64,000 nucleotides of DNA from Halomonas dongshanensis (GTDB lineage Bacteria; Pseudomonadota; Gammaproteobacteria; Pseudomonadales; Halomonadaceae): NCBI RefSeq assembly GCF_024790395.1, contig NZ_JAJISC010000007.1, forward strand, positions 124,001 to 188,000. Direction: 5' to 3'. Position 1 is the first letter of the stretch, and every line of letters begins with the position of its first letter. Positions 29,398 to 38,749 of the stretch are shown here, in pieces. The translations under genes were made by a program, and so were the position numbers. The notes beneath the pieces were generated by a model. It was given only the letters and a program-made list of their open reading frames with translations, was not told where the DNA came from and did no database searches.

Positions 29398-30279
29398 ATG
29401 CCAATCATCAAAGGAGTCGTCAGTTGCCTGCTGCTGGTCCTAAGTACACTTTTTTGGGGCGTACCGCTCATACTGCTCACGCTGGCCAAACTCCTAACGC
29501 CGAGCCAGCGCGGCCGCCAGTGGCTGCTGCTGCGCCTCAACCGTGTGGCACTTAACTGGATAGGCGCTAACCTATGGTGGATGAAGCGCTGGCTACGCCC
29601 ACGTTTGGATGCCGAGGTGCCCGAGCAGTTGAGCACCGACCAGTGGTGGCTGGTGATTTCCAACCATCGCAGCTGGACGGATATCTTCATGCTGCTGATG
29701 GTGTTTCATCGGCGCATCCCCATGCCACGCTTTTTCATCAAGCGCCAACTGGTGTGGATCCCCATCGTTGGACTCGCCTTTTGGGCGTTGGAATTTCCGC
29801 TGATGCGGCGTTTTAGTCGCGAACAGATCGCTACCAACCCTAAACTTGCCTCGATCGACCGCGAGTCGACCGAGCGGATGTGCCGACGTGCGCGCACCTC
29901 ACCCATTGCGATCTTCAATTTCGTCGAAGGCACGCGCTTCACTCCGGCCAAACGCAGCGCTCAAGGTAGCCCCTATGGGTATCTATTACGCCCTAAAAGC
30001 GGCGGCGTGGCGCAGGTGATTAGCCTGCTAGGCAGCCAGTTAGATGGTATTCTTGACGTCACGCTCAGCTACGCCAATCCCAAGCCCAGCTTCTGGGGAT
30101 TTCTTTGCGGCAAGGAGCAGGCCATTCTTCTGCGCGCACGCAAACTCGAGGTGCCCGCCTGGATGCTCGAGGCCAACTACCACGAAAAAGCGCAGCACAA
30201 GGAACGCTTCCATTCATGGATCAACTCTCTTTGGCAGGAAAAGGACGCCCAACTGGAGCGTCTCTCGTCGCACGACTGA
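29398..30279 (+). CDS. YihG-like 1-acyl-glycerol-phosphate acyltransferase
   Basis: A 293-residue PlsC-type acyltransferase with an N-terminal membrane helix (GVVSCLLLVLSTLFWGVPLILLTLAKLL). Motif I is SNHRSWTDIFMLLMV (HxxxxD as HRSWTD), and motif III is FNFVEGTRFTPAKR. The overall layout, including the Arg-rich middle region and HSWINSLWQEKD tail, matches YihG, an inner membrane lysophosphatidic acid acyltransferase. It ends 20 bp before the downstream lipoprotein gene on the same strand. Confidence 0.88.
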   Translation: MPIIKGVVSCLLLVLSTLFWGVPLILLTLAKLLTPSQRGRQWLLLRLNRVALNWIGANLWWMKRWLRPRLDAEVPEQLSTDQWWLVISNHRSWTDIFMLLMVFHRRIPMPRFFIKRQLVWIPIVGLAFWALEFPLMRRFSREQIATNPKLASIDRESTERMCRRARTSPIAIFNFVEGTRFTPAKRSAQGSPYGYLLRPKSGGVAQVISLLGSQLDGILDVTLSYANPKPSFWGFLCGKEQAILLRARKLEVPAWMLEANYHEKAQHKERFHSWINSLWQEKDAQLERLSSHD

Positions 30280-30299
30280 GCGCCTCGCGCGATAGCCGT

Positions 30300-31238
30300 A
30301 TGAAAAGCCGCACGAGGACGCCCCGCACGAACCTGAGCAAATGGGCGGGGCTCTGCATGATCATGCTGGCGCTGTCAGGCTGTGCGGGGTCGCCCGCCAC
30401 GTCGAATCGGGTGGCGCCACCAGAAAACGCCCAGGTGGGCGGCAACTGGATTCAGGTCCAGCGCGGTGACACCCTAGGCCAACTGGCACAGCGCGCCAAT
30501 GTACCTATCGAGCGACTACAGCGCTTCAACCCTGGCGTCGATGCCAGCCGGCTGGCCGTGGGACAGCGTTTATTGATGCCCACACAGCAGGAGCGCGCGC
30601 CTTCGGGTGGCCCCTACCGCTACCAAATTCGCGCGGGAGACACCTACTCCGGTATCGCCCGCCATTTCGGTACCACCAGCGGACGCATCCAGAGCGCCAA
30701 CCCCGGCGTATCGGCAACGGCGCTGCGTATTGGCCAGGTCATTAGCGTGCCCATTGGTTCCGCCTCGGCGTCGGCATCAAGGGCAAGCTCAGCGGCCACG
30801 GCCTCACGCAATACCGCAGCCAGCGCGCCCAGTGCGCCTGCGCGTAGCCAATCACTGCCCGCCTCGGCTCGCCGCTGGCCCTGGCCGCTCGACGACTACC
30901 GCGTAGTCCGCAGCTTTGGCGCCGATAGCCACGGCACCTTGCAGCCGATGCTGTTGGCCACTCAAACGGGCGCGCGGGCCAAGGCGGTCGCCGCCGGGGA
31001 AGTCCGCTTTGCCAGCAGCATGCGCCAACTAGGTCAGGTGGTCATCGTCCACCACCCGGATAACCTGCAATCGGTCTACGCGCTGTGCGAGCGACTGTTG
31101 GTAAAGGTAGGCGATAACGTGACGCCGGGGCAGGAGCTATGCGTGGTGGGTCAGAACAGCGACACCCAGCGCCACGATCTGCTTTTCGACCTGCGTCAGG
31201 CCGGTAAGCCAGTCGATCCACGCCAGGTGTTGCGCTAG
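30300..31238 (+). CDS. LysM/LytM lipoprotein with degenerate M23 domain
   Basis: A 312-residue envelope protein. A signal peptide ends in the lipobox LALSGC, so it is likely lipid-anchored. Two LysM peptidoglycan-binding domains follow (WIQVQRGDTLGQLAQRANV and YQIRAGDTYSGIARHFGT), then a Ser/Ala-rich linker and a C-terminal M23-like domain. The zinc ligands of active M23 enzymes are not kept: HxxxD is absent and HxH reads RHDL. This fits an NlpD/EnvC-type amidase activator rather than a hydrolase. The start at ATG 30300 was chosen for the signal peptide; the frame stays open upstream inside the acyltransferase gene. Confidence 0.85.
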   Translation: MKSRTRTPRTNLSKWAGLCMIMLALSGCAGSPATSNRVAPPENAQVGGNWIQVQRGDTLGQLAQRANVPIERLQRFNPGVDASRLAVGQRLLMPTQQERAPSGGPYRYQIRAGDTYSGIARHFGTTSGRIQSANPGVSATALRIGQVISVPIGSASASASRASSAATASRNTAASAPSAPARSQSLPASARRWPWPLDDYRVVRSFGADSHGTLQPMLLATQTGARAKAVAAGEVRFASSMRQLGQVVIVHHPDNLQSVYALCERLLVKVGDNVTPGQELCVVGQNSDTQRHDLLFDLRQAGKPVDPRQVLR

Positions 31239-31271
31239 GGATGATCTGCTAGCAGTTAGTGATAGCGCCGT

Positions 31272-32384
31272 TTAACCACGATAGTAATTGGCCGCCACGA
31301 AAGGCGTGGCGGTCACGGTCATGGGGAGCGCTTTGCCGCGCACCACGGCAAAGACGCTGCTCCCCGGCGCCTCGTACGCGCGCTCGACGTAGCCCATGGC
31401 CACGGGCTTGCCTAAGCTTGGCCCAAAACCGCCCGAGGTAACCTGACCAATCACCTTGCCATCGGCATCGGTGAGCTCGGCGCCTTCGCGTACGGGGGCA
31501 CGGCCCTCGGCGACGAGGCCTACCCGCTTGCGCCCGTGATCCTTGGCATCGATCTGGTGCAAAATGAGATCGGCGCCGGGAAAGCCCCCCGCACGTTCGC
31601 CGCCGTGACGGCGAGGCTTGGCGATAGCCCAGATCAATCCTGCTTCTACGGGCGTCGTCGTTTCGTCCATATCGTGGCCGTAAAGACACAGGCCCGCTTC
31701 CAGACGCAACGAGTCACGCGCGCCAAGGCCAATCGCCTCCACTTCAGGCTCGCCCAGCAGCAGACGTGCCACGGCCTCGGTCTGCTCGGCGGGAATCGAA
31801 ATTTCGAAGCCGTCCTCACCGGTGTAGCCGCTACGGCTTACCCACACTTCGACGCCTCCCAGGGTAAAGCGCCCATGCTGCATGAAGATCAATTCGCAGG
31901 CGTCTGGGCAGTGGCGCGCCATCACCTCGGCCGCCTTCGGCCCCTGCAGGGCCAAAAGCCCACGCTCCAGCACGTCGATCTCGTGGGTATTGCCCAGGTT
32001 GACGCGCAGATGCGCCAAATCCTGCTCCTTGCACGCCGCGTTGACCACGAGATAGAAGTGATCACCGGCGTTGACCAGCATCAGATCATCCAGAATACCG
32101 CTCTCGGTACCGGTGAAGAGACCATAGCGCTGACCGCCCACGGGTAGGCCGAGCAGATCGGCCGGGATGAGCGTCTCCAACGCCTCGGCAACGTCCGCGC
32201 CTGACACACTGATTTGTCCCATATGAGAGACATCGAACAAGCCGCACTGGGCACGGGTGTGCTCGTGCTCTTTTTTGACCCCCAGCGGATACTGCACTGG
32301 CATGTCATAGCCGGCAAAAGGCACCATCTTAGCGTCCAGCTCCTGGTGCAGTGCGTGAAGCGGCGTGTGTTTGAGATCCGTCAT
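31272..32384 (-). CDS. gcvT: Aminomethyltransferase, glycine cleavage T protein
   Basis: A 370-residue T protein that transfers the methylene unit from the H-protein arm to tetrahydrofolate, releasing ammonia. Family elements include HQELDAKMVPFAGYDMPVQYP, LFDVSHMGQ and SRSGYTGEDGFEI; the C-terminal beta domain is intact. The start at 32384 (MTDLKHTPLH) is preceded by AAGGAG. It is on the opposite strand from gcvH-gcvP, separated from them by the AGCS symporter gene. Confidence 0.95.
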   Translation of the reverse strand: MTDLKHTPLHALHQELDAKMVPFAGYDMPVQYPLGVKKEHEHTRAQCGLFDVSHMGQISVSGADVAEALETLIPADLLGLPVGGQRYGLFTGTESGILDDLMLVNAGDHFYLVVNAACKEQDLAHLRVNLGNTHEIDVLERGLLALQGPKAAEVMARHCPDACELIFMQHGRFTLGGVEVWVSRSGYTGEDGFEISIPAEQTEAVARLLLGEPEVEAIGLGARDSLRLEAGLCLYGHDMDETTTPVEAGLIWAIAKPRRHGGERAGGFPGADLILHQIDAKDHGRKRVGLVAEGRAPVREGAELTDADGKVIGQVTSGGFGPSLGKPVAMGYVERAYEAPGSSVFAVVRGKALPMTVTATPFVAANYYRG

Positions 32385-32435
32385 GCTGAGCTCCTTGTCC
32401 TTGAAAGCATGTGCCTGCGCATCGAAACGCAGCGA

Positions 32436-32470
32436 AAAAAACGGGAAGCCACCCTGGGTGCCTTCCCGGC
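32436..32470 (-). terminator. Terminator after the AGCS symporter gene, before gcvT
   Basis: An approximately 12-bp stem with one mismatch (32442-32454 with 32456-32468) followed on the minus strand by a run of seven T. It lies in the 139-bp gap between the symporter and gcvT, so gcvT may depend partly on its own promoter. Confidence 0.72.
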
Positions 32471-32523
32471 ATTGGCAAGCACCGAGCACTTGCATTCGAT
32501 GCCGCTAACGTTTAAACGCTCGG

Positions 32524-33948
32524 TTATTTATCGTTGCCCGGCTGATCATGGTCGAGCTCTTCGCCCGGCAGCACGTCTTTACCGTTGAAGTAGTCCCGCG
32601 CCAGCTTGAACACTACCGGCGACAGCAGCGCCAGAGCGATCAGGTTCGGAATCGCCATCATGGCGTTGAAGGTATCTGCCATCAGCCAGATAAAGCCGAG
32701 CTGGGCAATCGCACCCAGCGGGATCGCCAGCACGAAGATGACCCGGTAGAGCATGATCGAGCGAGTGCCGAAGAGGAACTGGAAGCACTTCTCGCCGTAG
32801 AACGACCAGCCCAAAATGGTGGTAAAAGCAAAGATGGCCAGCGCCACCGCCACGATCTGATTACCAAAGCCTGGCAGCGCCGCATCGAAGGAGAGCGCGG
32901 TGAGCGAAGCACCTTGCTCCCCCTGCACCCAGATATCCGAGGTGAGAATCACCAGTGCGGTGATAGTGCAGACCATGATGGTATCGATAAAGGTACCCAG
33001 CATGGCGATCAGCCCTTGGCGCACCGGATTTTTGGTGCGCGCTGCGGCGTGAGCGATTGGCGCGCTGCCCAGTCCCGCCTCGTTGGAGAAGATACCCCGT
33101 GCCACGCCGAAGCGGATGGCGGCCATCACGGCAGCGCCAGCAAAGCCACCGGCCGCAGCAATGGGGTTAAAGGCGTAGTAGAAGATCAGGCGGAAGGCTT
33201 CGCCGATTTGGTCGGCGTTGATGACCAGTACGATGAGACCGGCCAGGATATAGGCCACGCCCATTAGCGGCACGAGCTTACCCGCCACCTTGGCGATACG
33301 CTTGATGCCACCCAAAATGACCGCTCCGGCCAGCACCATGATGACCACGCCGGTCAACCAATGTGGTACACCGAAGGTCGACTCCATGGCATCCGCCACC
33401 GAGTTCGACTGTACGGTGTTGCCGATCCCGAAGGCCGCGACCGCGCCGAAGAAGGCAAACAGTACCCCGAGCCACATCCACTTCTTGCCCAGGCCATTTT
33501 TGATGTAGAACATCGGCCCACCGACGTGAAAGCCGGTGCTATCGGTTTCCCGGTAGCGCACGGCAAGCACGGCTTCTGAGAACTTGGTCGCCATGCCCAC
33601 CAAGGCGGTGATCCACATCCAGAACACCGCCCCTGGGCCGCCTAGGGCGATGGCGGTCGCCACACCGGCAATGTTGCCCGTACCAATGGTCGCTGAAAGC
33701 GCCGTCATGAGGGCGTTGAACGGGGAGATTTCACCTTCGTCGTCTTTTGTCGCGCTTTTGGCAACGTCTTGTTTGGGCTTGGGGTCTCGCCCTTGCCATA
33801 GCAAACTAAAGCCCATACCCAGCTTACGTACGGGCAGAAGCTTGAGCCCCACCTGCAGATAAATGCCCACGCCCAGCAGCAGTATCAACATCAAAGGGCC
33901 CCACACGACCCCATTGATGGCCTCCACGGCTCTCGTCAAAATGTCCAC
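32524..33948 (-). CDS. AGCS-family sodium:alanine/glycine symporter
   Basis: A 474-residue sodium-coupled amino acid symporter with about ten membrane helices. Signature segments are ALMTALSATIGTGNIAGVATAIALGGPGAVFWMW and GVARGIFSNEAGLGSAPIAHAAA. The C terminus is polar and acidic. Its place between gcvT and the divergent gcvH-gcvP makes glycine a plausible substrate, feeding the cleavage system; that is inference from context. It is likely controlled from the 33949-34256 intergenic region. Confidence 0.92.
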   Translation of the reverse strand: MDILTRAVEAINGVVWGPLMLILLLGVGIYLQVGLKLLPVRKLGMGFSLLWQGRDPKPKQDVAKSATKDDEGEISPFNALMTALSATIGTGNIAGVATAIALGGPGAVFWMWITALVGMATKFSEAVLAVRYRETDSTGFHVGGPMFYIKNGLGKKWMWLGVLFAFFGAVAAFGIGNTVQSNSVADAMESTFGVPHWLTGVVIMVLAGAVILGGIKRIAKVAGKLVPLMGVAYILAGLIVLVINADQIGEAFRLIFYYAFNPIAAAGGFAGAAVMAAIRFGVARGIFSNEAGLGSAPIAHAAARTKNPVRQGLIAMLGTFIDTIMVCTITALVILTSDIWVQGEQGASLTALSFDAALPGFGNQIVAVALAIFAFTTILGWSFYGEKCFQFLFGTRSIMLYRVIFVLAIPLGAIAQLGFIWLMADTFNAMMAIPNLIALALLSPVVFKLARDYFNGKDVLPGEELDHDQPGNDK

Positions 33949-34256
33949 TATGCTGTCCTCGCCCTTCTTGCCTGCATTATTAGTGTCGCGTTCGGCATCT
34001 GCCGCAAGCGCTATCGTGGCCCCACATGGGCCTATGTAACGCTCTCTTTTTTACACCAACTGCGCCATTGGCATCTACGCTTTTATCCAGCGTGCAGAAG
34101 GAGCCGATGTCGCGGAAAAGAAACTTGTTTCCGATCGGAAACACGTTACCATAGCGCCATCTGTCGACGATGCAACCCTTTTCCGCCAGTCGTCATCGGC
34201 TGCGATACGCGTTAGTATGCTTTCGTCCAGACAACTGTTTCATATAGGAAAATACA
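33949..34256. other. Divergent promoter region, AGCS symporter / gcvH
   Basis: 308 bp that must hold promoters for both directions. I looked for the conserved cores of the glycine riboswitch on both strands and did not find them. The main structured element is the 18-bp palindrome at 34126-34143. Confidence 0.6.
34126..34143. promoter_or_regulatory. 18-bp perfect palindrome, candidate operator
   Basis: TGTTTCCGATCGGAAACA is self-complementary over all 18 bases. It can be read as TGT-N12-ACA with outer arms TGTTTC-N6-GAAACA, the spacing of TyrR-family boxes (TGTAAA-N6-TTTACA). GcsR, a TyrR-like activator of glycine cleavage genes in Pseudomonas, uses 18-bp sites of similar geometry. No such regulator gene lies in the window. 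Confidence 0.55.
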
Positions 34257-34646
34257 ATGAGCAACATTCCCGCGAATCTCCGTTACGCCGCAAGTCATGA
34301 GTGGGTACTCGATCATCAGGATGGCACGGTCAGCGTCGGCATCACCGACCACGCGCAAGAAGCGCTGGGCGATGTCGTGTTCGTCGAGCTGCCCGAGGTA
34401 GGTCGCACGCTCGAAAAGGGTGAAGAGTTCGGCGTCATCGAATCGGTCAAAGCTGCTTCTGATCTTTACGCTCCCGTTGCAGGGGAAGTCATCGCCGTCA
34501 ACGACGCACTCGAAGACGCTCCTGAAACGGTCAACGACGCGCCCTACGAAGGCGGCTGGATCATGAAGATACGCTTGGCCGATAGCGCCATCGACGGCCT
34601 CCTCGATGCTGACGGCTACAAAGCTGCGATCAGCAGCGACGCCTAA
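34257..34646 (+). CDS. gcvH: Glycine cleavage H protein
   Basis: A 129-residue lipoyl carrier that shuttles the aminomethyl group between P, T and L proteins. The lipoylation site is the Lys in [16 protein letters not shown]. Length and ends are typical. It is followed by a terminator-like hairpin before gcvP, so the H protein can be made in excess of P. Confidence 0.97.
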   Translation: MSNIPANLRYAASHEWVLDHQDGTVSVGITDHAQEALGDVVFVELPEVGRTLEKGEEFGVIESVKAASDLYAPVAGEVIAVNDALEDAPETVNDAPYEGGWIMKIRLADSAIDGLLDADGYKAAISSDA

Positions 34647-34658
34647 CTGCACGATACG

Positions 34659-34686
34659 AGCCTGCCCTGTGGCAGGCTTTTTTTCA
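34659..34686 (+). terminator. Terminator or attenuator between gcvH and gcvP
   Basis: An 8-bp stem (34659-34666 with 34671-34678), CTGT loop, then a run of T. It lies 13 bp after the gcvH stop and 46 bp before the gcvP start. Confidence 0.82.
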
Positions 34687-34731
34687 CCGTGGCACCTGCC
34701 TGGGTTCACTTCACCGTCTGGAAGCTCCCTC

Positions 34732-37626
34732 ATGTCCTTTGAAACCACTCGCCTGGCCGAACTGGCCGATCACGACGCCTTCATCAAGCGCCACAACGGC
34801 CCAAGTAGCGACGATATGGCGCGCATGCTCGACGTTTTAGATACCCCGAGCATCGAAGCGCTGATCGACAAGACGGTGCCCAGCGACATTCGCCTAGGGC
34901 GAGAGCTCGATCTGGACGCTCCGCGTAGTGAAGCCGAAGCGCTGGAGTATTTGGGACATCTGGCACGCCAGAATCGCGTAGCCAAAAGCTACATTGGCCA
35001 GGGCTACTACGCCAACCACATGCCCGCCGTGATCCAGCGAAACGTGCTCGAAAACCCAGGTTGGTACACCGCCTACACGCCCTACCAGCCGGAAATCTCC
35101 CAGGGTCGCTTGGAAGGTCTGCTCAATTTCCAGCAGATGGTGATGGACCTCACCGGCATGGAGCTTGCCAACGCCTCGCTGCTCGATGAGGCGACCGCCG
35201 CCGCCGAAGCCATGGCGCTGTGCCAGCGCAGCAACAAAAAGCGCAAGAGTAAGACTTTCTTCGTCGCCGACGATGTCTTTCCTCAGACCCTCGACGTGGT
35301 CAAAACTCGCGCCGAATTTTTTGGCTTCGAGCTTATCGTTGCTCCCGCCGCGACGCTCGCCGAGCACGACGTCTTCGGTGCGCTGATCCAGTACCCCTCG
35401 GCCAGCGGTGAGCTACACGATCTCAAACACCTGATCACGCAAGCGGCCGAACGCGACATTATGACCTGCGTGGCGACCGATCTCTTGAGCTTGGTGCTGC
35501 TCAAAGAGCCGGGCGCTTTCGGCGCCGACATCGTCGTCGGTAACAGCCAGCGCTTTGGCGTGCCCATGGGCTTTGGCGGACCGCACGCGGCGTTTTTTGC
35601 CACCGCCGACAAGCTCAAGCGCTCGATGCCCGGGCGTATCATCGGCGTCTCTAAAGACAGCCGAGGTAACACCGCGCTACGCATGGCGATGCAGACCCGC
35701 GAGCAGCACATTCGCCGTGAGAAGGCGACCTCCAACATCTGTACCGCACAGGCGCTGCTGGCTAACATCGCCGGTTTCTACGCCACTTATCATGGCGCCG
35801 AGGGGCTACGCAAAATTGCCCATCGCGTTCACCGCCTGACCACGCTGCTGGCCACGGGCCTCAAACAGGCAGGCGTGGCGCTTGCCCACGACAGTTGGTT
35901 CGATACCCTGCGCCTGACCGGCGTCGATGCAGGCAAAATCCACGGTCGCGCCATGACCCATGACATCAATCTGCACTACTTCGCCGATGGCGACGTTGGC
36001 CTGAGTCTCGACGAGACCACCACCGCCGCCGACGTGGCGACGCTTTTTGACGTGCTATTGGGCAGTGAGCACGGCTTAGCCGTCGGCGTGCTCGACGAAG
36101 AGGTCATCGAGAAGAAACTGACGGGCATTCCAGCGGAGCTTACCCGCGAGAGCGATTTCCTCACCCACCCCACGTTCAACCGCTACCGCAGCGAAACCGA
36201 GATGCTGCGCTATCTCAAGCGCCTGGAGAACAAGGATTTGTCGCTGGCGCATGCGATGATTCCGCTAGGCTCCTGCACCATGAAGCTCAACGCCACCAGT
36301 GAGATGATTCCGATCTCCTGGCCCGCCTTCGCTCACCTGCACCCCTTCGCGCCACGCGATCAGGTCGCAGGCTACCAGCAGATGATCGACGAGCTCGCCG
36401 CCTTCCTGGTCGAAGTGACGGGCTACGATCATATCTCGATGCAGCCAAACTCCGGCGCCCAGGGCGAATACGCGGGCCTTCTCGCCATTCGTCGCTATCA
36501 GGCTGCCCAGGGCGAAGCGCATCGTAACGTCTGCTTGATTCCAAGCTCAGCGCACGGCACCAACCCGGCCACTGCTGCGATGCTGGGCATGCAGGTCGTG
36601 GTGGTGGAGTGCGACGCGCGCGGCAACGTCGATGTCGATGATTTGAGTGCCAAGGCGGCTAAACATAGCGATGCGCTCTCCGCGATCATGATCACCTACC
36701 CCTCTACCCACGGCGTGTTCGAAGCGCGGGTACGCGAAGTATGCGAGATCGTTCATCGTCACGGCGGCCAGGTGTATGTCGATGGTGCCAACATGAATGC
36801 CCAGGTCGGTCTCACGCGCCCTGGTGACTTCGGCGGCGACGTCTCACACCTGAACCTGCACAAGACCTTCTGCATTCCCCACGGCGGCGGCGGCCCCGGC
36901 ATGGGCCCCATCGGCGTGAAGGCGCACCTGGCGCCCTTCGTGCCCAATCATAGCGTGACCCCGATTGCGGGCGTCGATGCTGCCAGCGGCGCAGTGGCTG
37001 CAGCAGCTTTCGGTAGCGCTTCGATCCTGCCGATCTCCTGGGCCTATATCAAGATGATGGGCGCGCGCGGGCTACGCGAAGCTACCCAATTGGCCATTCT
37101 CAATGCCAACTACATCGCCAAGCGTTTGGAAGATGCCTACCCGATTCTTTACCGCGGCGAAAACGGCACGGTAGCCCACGAGTGCATCATCGACGTGCGC
37201 CCGCTCAAAGCCGAGAGCGGTATCAGCGAAGAGGATATCGCCAAGCGTTTGATGGATTATGGTTTCCACGCGCCGACGATGTCCTTCCCGGTGCCGGGCA
37301 CACTGATGATCGAGCCCACCGAGTCGGAATCACGCTACGAGATCGACCGCTTCTGCGATGCCATGCTGGCGATTCGTAAAGAGATCGATAGCGTCACTGC
37401 CGGTGAGTGGCCCGCCGATAACAACCCGCTGGTCAATGCACCGCACACCCAAGCGGACTTGGCCGATGATAACTGGGAGCGGCCGTATAGCCGTGAAGTA
37501 GGCGCCTTCCCCAGCGACGCGGTGAAGGCGGCGAAATATTGGCCGGCGGCCAACCGCGTGGATAACGTCTTCGGTGACCGCCAGTTGGTGTGCAGCTGCC
37601 CTAGTATCGACGCCTACCGCAGCTAA
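34732..37626 (+). CDS. gcvP: Glycine decarboxylase, glycine cleavage P protein
   Basis: A 964-residue PLP enzyme decarboxylating glycine and loading the remaining aminomethyl group onto H protein. Both halves of the single-chain form are present. The PLP Lys is in [21 protein letters not shown] in the C-terminal half. The N-terminal half begins [26 protein letters not shown]. The start is at ATG 34732, the family start; the open frame reaches back into gcvH. Confidence 0.97.
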   Translation: MSFETTRLAELADHDAFIKRHNGPSSDDMARMLDVLDTPSIEALIDKTVPSDIRLGRELDLDAPRSEAEALEYLGHLARQNRVAKSYIGQGYYANHMPAVIQRNVLENPGWYTAYTPYQPEISQGRLEGLLNFQQMVMDLTGMELANASLLDEATAAAEAMALCQRSNKKRKSKTFFVADDVFPQTLDVVKTRAEFFGFELIVAPAATLAEHDVFGALIQYPSASGELHDLKHLITQAAERDIMTCVATDLLSLVLLKEPGAFGADIVVGNSQRFGVPMGFGGPHAAFFATADKLKRSMPGRIIGVSKDSRGNTALRMAMQTREQHIRREKATSNICTAQALLANIAGFYATYHGAEGLRKIAHRVHRLTTLLATGLKQAGVALAHDSWFDTLRLTGVDAGKIHGRAMTHDINLHYFADGDVGLSLDETTTAADVATLFDVLLGSEHGLAVGVLDEEVIEKKLTGIPAELTRESDFLTHPTFNRYRSETEMLRYLKRLENKDLSLAHAMIPLGSCTMKLNATSEMIPISWPAFAHLHPFAPRDQVAGYQQMIDELAAFLVEVTGYDHISMQPNSGAQGEYAGLLAIRRYQAAQGEAHRNVCLIPSSAHGTNPATAAMLGMQVVVVECDARGNVDVDDLSAKAAKHSDALSAIMITYPSTHGVFEARVREVCEIVHRHGGQVYVDGANMNAQVGLTRPGDFGGDVSHLNLHKTFCIPHGGGGPGMGPIGVKAHLAPFVPNHSVTPIAGVDAASGAVAAAAFGSASILPISWAYIKMMGARGLREATQLAILNANYIAKRLEDAYPILYRGENGTVAHECIIDVRPLKAESGISEEDIAKRLMDYGFHAPTMSFPVPGTLMIEPTESESRYEIDRFCDAMLAIRKEIDSVTAGEWPADNNPLVNAPHTQADLADDNWERPYSREVGAFPSDAVKAAKYWPAANRVDNVFGDRQLVCSCPSIDAYRS

Positions 37627-37655
37627 TTCTTGAGAAGATGAGTCGTTAGCAGCGT

Positions 37656-38558
37656 CTATTCCAGCAGCGCAGGCGCCGTCTCTTGAAGGCGCTGCTGCTG
37701 GAACCCATCGAGCAGTTTTTGATAGCGCTTGGGCAGTGCCGCACCGCGGCGGCGAACCACGTAGAGCGTCTCGTTGACGGCGTTGGGCAAGCTCAACGCT
37801 TTGACCTGGCGCTGCCACGGCGAGGTTTCGAGTACCAAGCGCGACACCACAGTAAAGCCCAGGCCCCGCGCTACCGCGTCGAGCACCATGCTGACCTCGT
37901 TGGTGAACCCCTGCTGGCGAAAGTGCGCCATGGAGCGAAACTCATCGGCGTAGTTGGCCTTGAGCAGCGCGGTGGCGTGATTGACCCCATCGTAGTAATT
38001 GATGAAGCCTATCCCCATCAACTCGCTAAGCGTGGTGCCGGTGAAGTCGGCGGGTACCACGAGACAAAGTGGCTCGGCATGCCATAGCTCAGCGTTGATC
38101 TCGGGATGATTGACCGCTTCGGTGACGATACCCAGGTCGTAGCGTCCCTCGATCAAGTCGCCGACGATCTCGTGATTGAAGGCGAAACTGTAGTTGACGG
38201 TCAGGCTTGGATGCATCTGCTGCTGCCCGAGCAGATAGGGATAGAGCATCAGCCCCACGCTTCCCGGCGAGGCGATCCGACATTCACCGCTATCCAGCGA
38301 ATCATCGTCTAAACCGTGGCGAAACTGTTCGTGCTCGGTAAACAGCTTCAGTGCATAGTCGTAGGCCCGCCTGCCGGTTTCGGTCAGGGTGAAGGTGCGG
38401 CCATGGCGCTCCAAAAGCGGCTTGCCAAGATAGTTCTCTAACTTACGGATATGTTGACTAACGCCTGGCTGGGTCATTTCCAGGCGTTGCGCGGTACGCG
38501 TGAAACTCCCCGTTTCGACCAGCGTGATATACGTGCGGAAGTAGTGAGCGTTGAACAT
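37656..38558 (-). CDS. LysR-family transcriptional regulator
   Basis: A 300-residue LysR regulator. The helix-turn-helix is FRTYITLVETGSFTRTAQRLEMTQPGVSQHIRKLE, followed by an effector domain and a C-terminal Gln/Leu-rich tail. It converges with gcvP and diverges from ppnN across a 191-bp region that contains 13-bp tandem repeats. Ligand and target are unknown; autoregulation or control of ppnN is possible. Confidence 0.9.
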   Translation of the reverse strand: MFNAHYFRTYITLVETGSFTRTAQRLEMTQPGVSQHIRKLENYLGKPLLERHGRTFTLTETGRRAYDYALKLFTEHEQFRHGLDDDSLDSGECRIASPGSVGLMLYPYLLGQQQMHPSLTVNYSFAFNHEIVGDLIEGRYDLGIVTEAVNHPEINAELWHAEPLCLVVPADFTGTTLSELMGIGFINYYDGVNHATALLKANYADEFRSMAHFRQQGFTNEVSMVLDAVARGLGFTVVSRLVLETSPWQRQVKALSLPNAVNETLYVVRRRGAALPKRYQKLLDGFQQQRLQETAPALLE

Positions 38559-38672
38559 GAGAAACGCCGTCAGTTATCGAATTGGCCAAATTCTATCATA
38601 TTCCGTTATGAATTAAGCCGCTAAACGTCTCAGTTTACGCGTGATAGAATCTTTTCTTATTTCAAGGATTTC

Positions 38673-38724
38673 TCTTAACGACTGTTCTTAACGACTGCTG
38701 CCAAGGGCTACACTCAACGACCGG
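38673..38724. repeat. 13-bp tandem repeats upstream of ppnN
   Basis: TCTTAACGACTGT (38673-38685) is followed directly by TCTTAACGACTGC (38686-38698). A degenerate copy, ACTCAACGACCGG (38712-38724), is in 13-bp register two units later. This lies in the region between the divergent LysR and ppnN genes and may be a regulator-binding array. Confidence 0.6.
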
Positions 38725-38749
38725 TCTCAAGCATAAGGAAAGCGCGTTC

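Noticed and set aside
33949..34256. Possible glycine riboswitch upstream of the AGCS symporter or gcvH
   Set aside because: The conserved tandem aptamer cores were not found on either strand; the only structure is a protein-type palindrome.
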